A stretch of DNA of 7,929 bases, taken from contig CACZSJ010000103.1 of NCBI GenBank assembly GCA_902783825.1, positions 1 to 7,929 on the forward strand, in the 5' to 3' direction. The stretch comes from Oscillospiraceae bacterium. Lineage in GTDB: Bacteria > Bacillota > Clostridia > Oscillospirales > Oscillospiraceae. This document shows positions 1-6,525 of this stretch, one piece after another. Numbering within the stretch: position 1 is the stretch's first letter; each line of letters opens with the position of its first letter. The notes below the pieces were generated by a model, which worked only from the letters and a program-made list of their open reading frames with translations, searched no databases and was not told the DNA's origin. A program made the position numbers and the translations under genes.

Positions 1-1
1 G

Positions 2-280
2 GCGGAAGAATTGCTGAACCGCCTGGAAAAAAACGAGCAGGACTGCGCTCTGGTCTGCTCCCCCGCTACAGCGGTGCTGTTGATGGACCGGTTGCGTCGC
101 CGGGGCTACTGTTTCCATCGCAGCGGCTTTGGCCGCCCGCGCCCCCTGGAGCAGATCCTGGCCACCCAGCGGGAGGCACATTGCGGCGGCTGCTCCCACA
201 ACTGCTTTCTTTCCAACCCCGGTTGCGGAGTTGGCCGCGACAAGGCCGCCCGCGGCGCTCACCGCAATTCCCGAAACTGA
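2..280 (+). CDS. 3' end of an unrecognised protein with a C-terminal cysteine cluster (5' end outside the window)
   Basis: This reading frame is open from the left edge to a TGA at 278-280, giving the last 92 or so residues of a protein whose start lies outside the window. I chose this frame because most codons end in G or C, as in the neighbouring genes, and because the stop sits exactly at the foot of a strong terminator hairpin. The visible part has a hydrophobic stretch (ALVCSPATAVLLMDRL) that could be a strand-helix unit. It then has a basic, Gly/Arg-rich segment and a cysteine cluster of the form C-x2-C-x3-C-x6-C (codons at 182-226), followed by a short basic tail. Such spacing could bind zinc or an iron-sulfur cluster, but that is inference. 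I do not recognise the family and assign no function. The gene is convergent with tex and has no visible functional link to it. Confidence 0.65.
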   Translation, partial: AEELLNRLEKNEQDCALVCSPATAVLLMDRLRRRGYCFHRSGFGRPRPLEQILATQREAHCGGCSHNCFLSNPGCGVGRDKAARGAHRNSRN

Positions 281-320
281 ACACAAGGGACGCTCAAGCG
301 AGCGTCCCTTGTGTTGTTTT
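280..320 (+). terminator. Intrinsic terminator of the first gene
   Basis: Bases 281-294 pair perfectly with 301-314, and C295-G300 can close an AAGC tetraloop, giving a stem of about 15 bp. A280-T315 can add one more pair. The stem is followed by TGTTTT (315-320). The stop codon of the upstream gene abuts the stem, which is the typical position for a Rho-independent terminator. The run after the stem on the minus strand is poor in T, so it reads mainly on the plus strand. Confidence 0.92.
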
Positions 321-370
321 AAGCGTCGGCGCCAGAACCGGACGCGAAACAAATCCAGCCTTCGAGCCGG

Positions 371-407
371 AGAAGAGAAAAACGAGCGTGCAGCCGCACG
401 CTCGTTT
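371..407 (-). terminator. Intrinsic terminator downstream of tex
   Basis: Bases 380-391 pair with 396-407 (12 bp, loop 392-395). Read on the minus strand, the stem is followed by TTTTTCTCTTCT (about 383 down to 371), a good U-rich tract. It lies about 23 nt beyond the tex stop codon, so it ends the minus-strand gene group. On the plus strand the stem is followed only by a weak T run, so a bidirectional role is less likely. Confidence 0.88.
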
Positions 408-429
408 AGCTTGTCTGATTCAGTTTCCT

Positions 430-2598
430 TTATGACTCCTTGGCCTGCCGTATGGACAGGCTGATGCGCTTTTTCTTTTCGTCCACTTCTAAGACCACCA
501 CCTGCACCACGTCTCCCACCGACAGAAGCTCCGAGGGATGCTTGAGATAGCGGTCGGCGATCTGGGAAATGTGCACCAAACCGTCCTGGTGGACGCCAAT
601 GTCCACGAAGGCGCCAAAGTCGATGACGTTGCGCACCGTGCCGCTGAGCTTCATCCCGGGCTTGAGATCACTGACGGAGAGTACGTCGGTGCGCAGGATG
701 GGCTGGGGCAGGCTGTCCCGGATGTCTCGCCCGGGCTTACACAGCTCTCCAATCAAATCCTGCAGGGTAGGCAGACCCACGCCGATTTCCGCCGCCAACT
801 TCTCCGCACCGTAAGCCTGCACCGCCTGGGGCAAATCTCCCAGCTTACCTGCGCACACATCCGCCAGGCTGTGCCCGGTCAGAGCCAGCAGGGCCTCCGC
901 CGCAGCGTAGCTCTCCGGATGCACCGCCGTATTGTCCAGCACGTTGGCGCTCTCCGGCAGACGCAGAAAGCCGGCGCACTGCTGGTAGGCCTTGGGCCCC
1001 AGCTTGGGAACCTTCTGCAGCTCCCGCCGCTGGGAAAAGGCGCCGTTTTCCTCCCGATAGGCCACGATGTTCTTGGCCGTTACCGCGTTCAACCCGGAGA
1101 TCCGCCGTAACAGGGAGGGCGAGGCCGTGTTCGCGTCCACACCTACCGCGTTGACACAGTCTTCCACCACCGCGTCCAGCGCCTCGTCCAGCTGCTTGGC
1201 CGGCATGTCGTGCTGGTACTGTCCCACGCCGATGGCCTTGGGCTCGATCTTCACCAGCTCGGCCAGGGGATCCTGCAGCCGCCGGGCAATGGACACCGCG
1301 CTGCGCAGATTCACGTCGTACTGGGGAAACTCCTCCGCCCCCAGGGGGCTGGCCGAATAGACGGAGGCCCCCGCCTCGGACACGATCATGTAGCTCAGAT
1401 GCGCGCCCTTCTCGTTTTCCTGGCGGATCAACTCCACCGCCATCTGCTCGGTCTCCCGGCTGGCGGTGCCGTTGCCGATGGCAATGTGCTCCACCCCGTG
1501 GCGGCGGACCAGGGCCGCCAGCTTGGCGATGGCCTCGTCCTTCTGCCGCTGGCCGTGGGTGGGATAGACCACCGCCGTGTCCAGCACCTTCCCGGTGCCG
1601 TCCACCACCGCCACCTTGCAGCCCATCCGGTAGCCCGGATCCAGGCCCATGGTCACCTTGCCCTTCACGGGCGGCTGCATCAGCAGCGGCCGCAAGTTCA
1701 GTGCGAACTGCCCGATGGCGCCCTCGCAGGCCCGCTCGGTCAGCTCCGTCCGGGTCTCCCGCTCCATAGAGGGGAAGAGCAGTCGGTCGTAGGCGTCCAG
1801 GGCCGCGGCTTTGACAAAGTCCATGGAACGGCTGCCGGGGACGACCACCGACCGATATACCGTCTGCATGGCCCGCTCATGATCCAGCAGCAGGCCGACC
1901 TTCAGGAATTTTTCCTTTTCACCCCGGTTGATGGCCAGGATCTGGTGCCCCTGCAGCCGGGACAAGCTCTGCGTGAAATCATAGTACAGCCGATAGACGC
2001 TGTCCTCCTCCCCCGCCGCCTCCGAGCGCAGCTGGCCCATGCGGCCGATCAGCTCTCGCAGACTTTTGCGCAGAGCCGCGTCGTCGCTGATCTGCTCAGC
2101 GATGATGTCCGAAGCGCCCGCCAGCGCCGCCTCCACGTTCTCCACGCCTTTCTCCGCGTCCACATACGCGGCGGCCGCCTCCTCCGGCGAAGGGCAGTCC
2201 CTCCCCTGGGCAAAAAGCAGCTGAGCCAAAGGCTCCAGACCCTTTTCCTTGGCAACCGTCGCCCGGGTGCGCCGCTTCTGCTTGTAGGGTCGGTACAGAT
2301 CCTCCAGCTCCGCCAAGGTCCCGGCGGCGGCAATGGCCGTGGCCAGCTCTTCCGTCAGTTTCCCCTGGCTTTCGATGGCGCTGAGCACCGTCTCTCGCCG
2401 CTCCTGCAGGCCCCGCAGATACTGCAGCCGGCTTTCCAGCGTACGCAGAACGCTGTCGTCCATGGCGCCGTGCAGTTCCTTGCGGTAACGGGCGATGAAG
2501 GGGATCGTATTGCCTTCGTCAATCAGGCGGATCACGTTTTCCACGTACTCCGGCTTCTGCTGAAGCTCTTCCGCCAGGGTCTGAATCAAGTCGTTCAT
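430..2598 (-). CDS. tex: Tex family RNA-binding protein (transcription accessory protein)
   Basis: Tex is a cytoplasmic nucleic-acid-binding protein conserved across bacteria and linked to transcription and RNA metabolism. With the start used here it has 722 residues, close to the usual 720-780. The domains appear in the family order: an N-terminal helical region at about 4-190 (RLIDEGNTIPFIARYRKE and LEDLYRPYKQKRRTRA are typical), a YqgF/RNase H-like domain at about 314-440 (TMGLDPGYRMGCKVAVVD, AIGNGTASRETE, VSEAGASVYSAS), a helix-hairpin-helix region at about 482-550 (DCVNAVGVDANTAS, LGPKAYQQCAGFLRL), and an S1 domain at about 646-717 (GTVRNVIDFGAFVDIGVHQD). An in-frame ATG at 2641-2643 would add 15 residues. 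I prefer the ATG at 2596-2598 because it has GAGAGG seven bases upstream and its N-terminus (MNDLIQTLAEEL) resembles known Tex proteins. It is the last gene of the minus-strand group and is followed by a terminator. The protein looks intact. Confidence 0.96.
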   Translation of the reverse strand: MNDLIQTLAEELQQKPEYVENVIRLIDEGNTIPFIARYRKELHGAMDDSVLRTLESRLQYLRGLQERRETVLSAIESQGKLTEELATAIAAAGTLAELEDLYRPYKQKRRTRATVAKEKGLEPLAQLLFAQGRDCPSPEEAAAAYVDAEKGVENVEAALAGASDIIAEQISDDAALRKSLRELIGRMGQLRSEAAGEEDSVYRLYYDFTQSLSRLQGHQILAINRGEKEKFLKVGLLLDHERAMQTVYRSVVVPGSRSMDFVKAAALDAYDRLLFPSMERETRTELTERACEGAIGQFALNLRPLLMQPPVKGKVTMGLDPGYRMGCKVAVVDGTGKVLDTAVVYPTHGQRQKDEAIAKLAALVRRHGVEHIAIGNGTASRETEQMAVELIRQENEKGAHLSYMIVSEAGASVYSASPLGAEEFPQYDVNLRSAVSIARRLQDPLAELVKIEPKAIGVGQYQHDMPAKQLDEALDAVVEDCVNAVGVDANTASPSLLRRISGLNAVTAKNIVAYREENGAFSQRRELQKVPKLGPKAYQQCAGFLRLPESANVLDNTAVHPESYAAAEALLALTGHSLADVCAGKLGDLPQAVQAYGAEKLAAEIGVGLPTLQDLIGELCKPGRDIRDSLPQPILRTDVLSVSDLKPGMKLSGTVRNVIDFGAFVDIGVHQDGLVHISQIADRYLKHPSELLSVGDVVQVVVLEVDEKKKRISLSIRQAKES

Positions 2599-2605
2599 AC
2601 GCGTT

Positions 2606-2611
2606 CCTCTC
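2606..2611 (-). promoter_or_regulatory. Ribosome binding site deciding the tex start
   Basis: The minus strand reads GAGAGG, then a 7-nt spacer AACGCGT, then ATG at 2598-2596. This is near-ideal spacing. The alternative upstream ATG (2643-2641) has only GGAG about four bases away and would add 15 residues not expected at a Tex N-terminus. Confidence 0.75.
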
Positions 2612-2616
2612 AAGAT

Positions 2617-2632
2617 CGGAGCCGTAGCTCCG
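2617..2632 (-). other. UACG tetraloop hairpin in the tex leader
   Basis: On the minus strand CGGAGC-TACG-GCTCCG forms a perfect 6-bp stem closed by a C(UACG)G tetraloop, one of the exceptionally stable UNCG loops. It lies 5 nt upstream of the tex ribosome binding site and between the two candidate start codons. It has no U tract after it on the minus strand, so it is not a terminator for the upstream gene. It could be an mRNA-stability or processing element; that is inference. On the plus strand the same stem is followed by TATTTTT, but no plus-strand gene ends here. Confidence 0.6.
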
Positions 2633-2683
2633 GTATTTTTCATGTTCTCCGGGCGCGGCGGTTTATGCCCAAAGGGGCAAAGC

Positions 2684-3061
2684 TCAGGAATTCGCGGCGC
2701 GCGGCTTGGCTTTGCTTTTGGTCAGGTCGTAGCTGATCTCAAGCAACTCCCGTATGAGTTCGTCTTCCGCCGTGCCGTCCAGCAGAATGGTCAGCCAGTG
2801 GTCTTTGTTCATGTGATAGCCCGGCAGAATACCCGGCTGCTTGCGGTAGGCGTCCATCAGAAGTGGGCCGCACTTGGTGTCAACGATGTCTACCAGTCCG
2901 TCACAGTCGATGCCCAGGCGCCTGTAGGGAAGGCGCATGGCCACGGCAAACCATTTTCGGTTCGCCCTGTGGCGAAAAATGAAATTTTCGTCCGCCCAGG
3001 GGTATTCGGGATCCGTTGAAAACCGCTCCGCAACATAGCGGATCAACTGCTCTTTTGTCAT
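2684..3061 (-). CDS. MmcQ/YjbR family protein
   Basis: A 125-residue protein of the MmcQ/YjbR family (formerly DUF419), small cytoplasmic proteins with a CyaY-like fold whose biochemical role is not settled; DNA binding has been suggested for relatives. Family hallmarks are visible: an N-terminal helix (residues 2-14), YPW at 20-22, a FRH...KWFA strand at about 29-39, a VDIVDTKCGP segment at 57-66, and the signature GYHMNKDHW at 81-89. This is followed by the LLDGT strand and a C-terminal helix ending SYDLT (110-114). The last ten residues are a basic tail. The ATG at 3059-3061 is preceded by GGAGG (3069-3073 on the minus strand) with a 7-nt spacer, which fixes the start. It lies 85 nt after the upstream AlbA_2 gene and 85 nt before the preferred tex start, with no convincing terminator in either gap, so co-transcription is plausible. 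Confidence 0.92.
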   Translation of the reverse strand: MTKEQLIRYVAERFSTDPEYPWADENFIFRHRANRKWFAVAMRLPYRRLGIDCDGLVDIVDTKCGPLLMDAYRKQPGILPGYHMNKDHWLTILLDGTAEDELIRELLEISYDLTKSKAKPRAANS

Positions 3062-3146
3062 GCTGCGTCCTCCGTTCCCATTTGCCGCCCCGTTCCTGGC
3101 ACAGCCGCGCTGTCCTCGGCCACGCAGAGCGGGTGCTCGCAGCGGC

Positions 3147-4604
3147 TCACGCCTTCAGTCGATACGTCCAATTCCGATTCTCGCCCTCGGCGACGATGAG
3201 GTTTTCGTCGATGAGTTCGGCAAGGAGATCCTTCACCCGGGAGGGCTTGAGCCCTACGTATGCGGCGATCTCCGAAGCCTTGGCTGCCGGATGGTCGGTT
3301 AAGTATTCAATCATCATCTGTCTTTTGGCCGATTCGATTGCCAGGCTGATTTTATCCCCGCTTTTTATCGCCGGTGCTTCCTTGCGCGACGGCGATAAGC
3401 GCAGCGACAAGGTGGTCCTGTCGGGATTCATCTGCTGGGCAATCATCGGCTCCGGCCAGCCCTGCTCCCTCCAGACGTGAAGGATATTGGGAATACCGCT
3501 TCCGGAGCGCTCTCCAATATCAATCATACTGAACATTTTCAGCATGCTGCCGTTGCGCGGATCGGACAGACCGCCGCTCCTGGCTGTGGAAAGCGCAATG
3601 CGAAACGCGCCCGGATTGGTCAAGGTGATTTCGCCGCGGCGCTTGATGATCACAAGCCCGCCTCTGCCGTAATAATCGGCATGGACCAGGCAGTTGGCGA
3701 GCGCCTCCCGCAAAGCCTTGTACACCGGGCTATTCCCTGCCCGGTGTGCCCCGTCCCTCTCGGAGGCAGGCGCGAGGTTGAGGCAGAGCTTATCTTCGAC
3801 AAGAGAATAAAAGTCAAACACGTTGCCGCTCCAGCCGCCGGAAGAGGAACAAATGCAATCCGCCGGGCGCGCTGGGTCGTCGGATTCCTCACGATACTCC
3901 AGCCTGTATTGCGGGTATTCCCGCAGGATGTCGCGCCCCTTGCCAAACATCAGCAGCCCGGCGGCGGTCGGGTGCATTTTGCCGCCCTGTCCAAGCGCAG
4001 CGGCACCCAGCTCCACAAGAAACGCCTCGTCATCCAGTTTGTCCCACATATGCTCGGGTCTGGAAATCCGCATCTGCTGCCGAAAGGCGCGCAGACTCCC
4101 GGTGTTGAACACGCTCATGTCCATTTCGGACAAAACCCGCATGTCCTGCGTTTTGGCGGAGGCGTCGCGGTTCATGGCGTGCAATTCCTCGCTGCTGCAC
4201 TTGTAGTCGCCCTCGCCGCTGCGGCGATAGGCGTTGCGCGGATCGCCATCCACGTATACCGGTCGCTCCCATCGCTGCGCCCGGGGAACGGCGATGACGA
4301 TGATGTGATTGCCGCCCACGTCTTCGATTCGCACATCCCGCTCCAACAGCACGTTTGCGCTGGCCTTTTGGGGATCGTTCACCAGCTCCCAAAACTCCCG
4401 AACCAGGCGCTCCGGATCCGGCAGATCCACGGCATGCAGAGATTTGTCCTTGTGCTCCTCAACCCCCAGCAGGATGAGTCCGCCCAGCGTGTTGGCAAAG
4501 GCGGAGTAGGTCTCCCAGATGCTGTGCGGCAAGCCGCCCAAAGCTTTTTTGGCTTCGATACGGTTGTTCTCTCTGTATTTTTCCAGATTGTTCAGGTCAA
4601 CCAT
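3147..4604 (-). CDS. AlbA_2 (Schlafen-type) and GHKL ATPase-domain protein, putative transcriptional regulator
   Basis: A 485-residue soluble protein of the group annotated as ATP-binding proteins or predicted transcriptional regulators (COG2865-like). Residues about 14-140 look like an AlbA_2 domain, with E.KK and ETYSAFANTLGGLILLGVEE at 31-50 and YRRSGEGDYKCSSEE at 126-140. Residues about 295-400 look like a GHKL-type ATPase domain: REALANCLVHADYYGRGG at 299-316 corresponds to the N box (E300, N304), NPGAF at 330-334 to the G1 region, and GERSGSGIPNI at 364-374 to the glycine-rich lid. The last 60 residues (about 425-485) look like a winged helix, with ASEIAAYVGLKPSRVKDLLAELIDE. No membrane segment is seen. 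The ATG at 4602-4604 follows AGGAGG with a 7-nt spacer. Relatives occur as solitary chromosomal genes and also near mobile or defence loci; nothing here points to defence. Targets are unknown. Its divergent position next to a sugar-importer operon allows, but does not show, a regulatory link. Confidence 0.88.
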   Translation of the reverse strand: MVDLNNLEKYRENNRIEAKKALGGLPHSIWETYSAFANTLGGLILLGVEEHKDKSLHAVDLPDPERLVREFWELVNDPQKASANVLLERDVRIEDVGGNHIIVIAVPRAQRWERPVYVDGDPRNAYRRSGEGDYKCSSEELHAMNRDASAKTQDMRVLSEMDMSVFNTGSLRAFRQQMRISRPEHMWDKLDDEAFLVELGAAALGQGGKMHPTAAGLLMFGKGRDILREYPQYRLEYREESDDPARPADCICSSSGGWSGNVFDFYSLVEDKLCLNLAPASERDGAHRAGNSPVYKALREALANCLVHADYYGRGGLVIIKRRGEITLTNPGAFRIALSTARSGGLSDPRNGSMLKMFSMIDIGERSGSGIPNILHVWREQGWPEPMIAQQMNPDRTTLSLRLSPSRKEAPAIKSGDKISLAIESAKRQMMIEYLTDHPAAKASEIAAYVGLKPSRVKDLLAELIDENLIVAEGENRNWTYRLKA

Positions 4605-4654
4605 GTTGATTCCTCCTGTCCCGGAATATGCGCCTGACGGAGTTCTTCTTTTTT

Positions 4655-4663
4655 ACTATACCA
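4655..4663 (-). promoter_or_regulatory. Extended -10 promoter for the AlbA_2-MmcQ-tex group
   Basis: The minus strand reads TGGTATAGT, a TGn-extended -10 with one mismatch to TATAAT. The -35 position (TCGCAC at about 4683-4678) is poor, which is common for extended -10 promoters. The predicted start of transcription is near 4648, leaving a leader of about 44 nt that carries the AGGAGG site at 4612-4617. Confidence 0.6.
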
Positions 4664-4690
4664 CATTTTCTCCAAAAGTGCGATTTCAAA

Positions 4691-4710
4691 TTGCGTGACA
4701 TTGCTTGACA
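4691..4710. repeat. Tandem 10-bp repeat, possible operator
   Basis: TTGCGTGACA (4691-4700) is followed at once by TTGCTTGACA (4701-4710), with one mismatch between units. Relative to the predicted minus-strand start near 4648 it lies at about -43 to -62, a typical activator position. The nine bases TGCTTGACA recur at 4888-4896, over the -35 of the importer promoter. The plus-strand TTGACA at 4705-4710 has no -10 at the right distance, so it is not a second promoter. Confidence 0.45.
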
Positions 4711-4890
4711 TTTTGTTGTGAAACGCGTGATCGTTGGGAGAGAGAGAAACGACCGCCGCGGCGATGGTGCATGGAGAAAAAGGCCTGTATAGCGTTCGGC
4801 AACTTGCACGGACAGGCTGTGCTAAAATTGTGAATACCGCAGAAAATCGACCGAAAAGCCGGAGGACCATGATTTATTTTGTTAAACTGC

Positions 4891-4919
4891 TTGACAATAT
4901 CCTGGGGAAAATATATAAA
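4891..4919 (+). promoter_or_regulatory. Sigma-A type promoter of the ABC importer operon
   Basis: TTGACA at 4891-4896, a 17-nt spacer, and TATAAA at 4914-4919 give a near-consensus housekeeping promoter. Transcription should begin near 4926, leaving a leader of about 67 nt before the ATPase gene. This position rules against upstream in-frame starts such as the TTG at 4879 and the ATG at 4924. Confidence 0.85.
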
Positions 4920-4964
4920 TAATATGGGAATTGTCCGCAAGAAATTTATGCAACATTTCAATTC

Positions 4965-4983
4965 ATTCCGGAATCCGAGGGGG
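4965..4983 (+). promoter_or_regulatory. Palindrome and ribosome binding site before the ATPase gene
   Basis: A perfect 10-bp palindrome ATTCCGGAAT (4965-4974) is followed by the GAGGGGG ribosome binding site (4977-4983), 9 nt before the ATG at 4993. Further up, GAATTG at 4928-4933 can pair with CAATTC at 4959-4964. The palindrome could be a regulator half-site or a weak hairpin near the ribosome binding site; no function can be assigned from the sequence alone. Confidence 0.5.
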
Positions 4984-4992
4984 CGTGAGCTG

Positions 4993-6525
4993 ATGAAAGA
5001 CACCATTGTTTCCATGCAGGGCATTTGCAAAAGCTTTCCTGGCGTGAAAGCGCTGGACAATGCTCGCTTTGAACTCCGTTCCGGAGAAGTCATGGCTCTG
5101 CTGGGAGAAAACGGTGCGGGAAAATCCACGCTGATGAAGATTCTAAGCGGCGTATATACCAGAGACAGTGGCACAATGGAGATCTTCGGCAAGAGCTATG
5201 ACGATTTGCTTCCGAAGCAAGCGCAACAGTTGGGCGTGGCGATCATCCATCAGGAGCTGAATATGTGTCCCCATCTGAGCGTGGCGGAAAACATGTTTCT
5301 GGGCCGGGAGATCATGAAGGGCTTTACCGTGGATCGCAAGGCCATGGAGGAGGCCGCAAAACAGATACTTGACGATCTGCATATCGATATTGATCCGGGA
5401 GAAACGGTCGGAAATCTGCCGGTATCGAAACAGCAGATGGTGGAGATCGCGAAGGCGCTTTCCGTCGATGCCAAGGTTCTGATTATGGATGAACCGACCT
5501 CCGCGCTGACGGCCAAGGAGATTGGTGAGCTCTTCCGGATTATCCGCAAACTGCGTGACGACGGCTGCGGCATCGTTTACATCTCCCATCGCCTGGAGGA
5601 GCTGCAGCATATTGTGGACCGGGTTACCATCATGCGGGATGGCCAGTATATCACCTGCATGGACTTCAAGGACACGACAATGGATGAGATCATCACCCAC
5701 ATGGTTGGGCGTGAGATCAAGGAAAAGTTTCCGCGGGTCACGTGTGAAAAAGGTGAAAAAGTTTTCGAGGTACGCAACCTCAACGCCGGGCGGATGGTCC
5801 GTGACGTGAGCTTCGCGTTGTACGCCGGCGAAATTGTGGGCTTTGCCGGCTTGATGGGCGCGGGCCGTACAGAGACGACGCGCGCCATTTTTGGCGTGGA
5901 CCACAAAGAGTCCGGAGAGATCCTGCTTGATGGGAAGCCGATCCCCATACACACGCCGGCCGACGCCATCAAGGCGGGCATCGTGCTGGTGCCGGAAGAC
6001 CGAAAGAAGGACGGCCTGTGCACCAAGCTGCCCATCCGGGAGAACATCGCCATGCCGAATCTGGACCTGCTCTGCGGCGGATTCGGCGTCGTCAACCGGA
6101 AGAAGGAAACCGCCATGTGCGAGAAGGCGGTCTCCGACCTAAAGATCAAAACACCCAATCTGGAGATCGACGCCGGAGGCCTGTCCGGCGGCAACCAGCA
6201 GAAGGTGGTCGTGGGCAAATGGCTGGCACGCAACTCCCGAGTCGTCATTTTTGACGAGCCTACCCGAGGCATCGACGTGGCCGCGAAGGTGGAAATCTAC
6301 AATCTGATGAACCAGCTCAAGCAGCAAGGGATTGCGGTCATGTTTGTTTCCTCCGAAATGCCGGAGGTCATGGGTGTGGCCGACAGGATCATCGTCATGT
6401 GCGACGGGCGTATCACGGGAGAACTTATGGCCCGGCAGGCCAGCCAGACCGAGATTCTGACCTTGGCGACCAAGTTTGAAAATAAGCTTGCGGAGACGGC
6501 AGCTGAGGAGGGGCAAGACGCATGA
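4993..6525 (+). CDS. Sugar ABC transporter ATP-binding protein, RbsA/MglA-like, two fused nucleotide-binding domains
   Basis: A 510-residue cytoplasmic ATPase that would power a carbohydrate importer of the ribose/galactose (CUT2) class; about 500 residues is normal. Domain 1 shows Walker A GENGAGKST (38-46), Q loop HQELN (86-90), a degenerate signature VSKQQ (144-148), Walker B VLIMDEPTS (162-170) and the switch histidine in ISHR (H199). Domain 2 shows a degenerate Walker A GLMGAGRTE (286-294, lysine replaced), PEDRKKDG (334-341), an intact signature LSGGNQQK (397-404) and Walker B VVIFDEPTRGID (417-428), with SSE in place of the switch histidine. This asymmetry is normal for the family. I chose ATG 4993 because it has GAGGGGG nine bases upstream, begins just before the first conserved strand, and lies downstream of the promoter; longer frames would start in the promoter itself. 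The gene overlaps the permease start by 4 bases. The substrate cannot be told from this protein. Confidence 0.95.
   Translation: MKDTIVSMQGICKSFPGVKALDNARFELRSGEVMALLGENGAGKSTLMKILSGVYTRDSGTMEIFGKSYDDLLPKQAQQLGVAIIHQELNMCPHLSVAENMFLGREIMKGFTVDRKAMEEAAKQILDDLHIDIDPGETVGNLPVSKQQMVEIAKALSVDAKVLIMDEPTSALTAKEIGELFRIIRKLRDDGCGIVYISHRLEELQHIVDRVTIMRDGQYITCMDFKDTTMDEIITHMVGREIKEKFPRVTCEKGEKVFEVRNLNAGRMVRDVSFALYAGEIVGFAGLMGAGRTETTRAIFGVDHKESGEILLDGKPIPIHTPADAIKAGIVLVPEDRKKDGLCTKLPIRENIAMPNLDLLCGGFGVVNRKKETAMCEKAVSDLKIKTPNLEIDAGGLSGGNQQKVVVGKWLARNSRVVIFDEPTRGIDVAAKVEIYNLMNQLKQQGIAVMFVSSEMPEVMGVADRIIVMCDGRITGELMARQASQTEILTLATKFENKLAETAAEEGQDA

Larger units (their letters stand above)
4605..4992. other. 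Divergent intergenic region (388 nt)
   Basis: This holds the outward-facing control sequences for the AlbA_2 gene group (left) and the ABC importer operon (right), listed separately. The central part (about 4720-4880) contains a perfect 10-bp palindrome CGCCGCGGCG at 4754-4763 and a possible weak extended -10, TGCTAAAAT, at 4820-4828 on the plus strand without a good -35. I see no RNA gene, riboswitch-like fold or convincing protein gene here. The open frames crossing it have no family resemblance. Confidence 0.7.

Noticed and set aside
129..464. Alternative plus-strand frame over the first gene and both terminators
   Set aside because: It reads through two strong terminator hairpins and into the 3' end of tex, and its product is a low-complexity Arg/Ala/Ser-rich sequence.
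1210..2736. Long open frame (508 codons) on the plus strand opposite tex
   Set aside because: It is the antisense shadow of a high-GC gene; its translation is rich in His, Gln, Arg and Leu with no family resemblance, whereas the minus-strand frame is unmistakably Tex.
3062..3146. Hairpins in the gap between the AlbA_2 and MmcQ genes as a terminator
   Set aside because: The possible stems (for example ACAGC-GCG-GCTGT on the minus strand) are short and no U tract follows.
3477..4637. Open frame of 386 codons on the plus strand opposite the AlbA_2 gene
   Set aside because: Antisense shadow; no recognisable domain, and the minus-strand gene has AlbA_2 and GHKL motifs and an AGGAGG site.
4719..4734. 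TGAAACGCGTGATC as a catabolite-responsive (CcpA) or LacI-type operator
   Set aside because: It does not fit the TGWAANCGNTNWCA pattern (the central CG is out of register), and its flanks are not symmetrical.
4869..4922. A 17-codon open frame after GGAGG, as a possible leader peptide of the importer operon
   Set aside because: The GGAGG is only 3 nt from the ATG, and the frame contains the -35 and -10 of the operon promoter, so it would not be on the main transcript.
5848..5878. Missing Walker A lysine in the second ATPase domain as a sign of decay
   Set aside because: A degenerate second site with GAGRTE and no switch histidine is normal for RbsA/MglA-type fused ATPases; the frame is intact.
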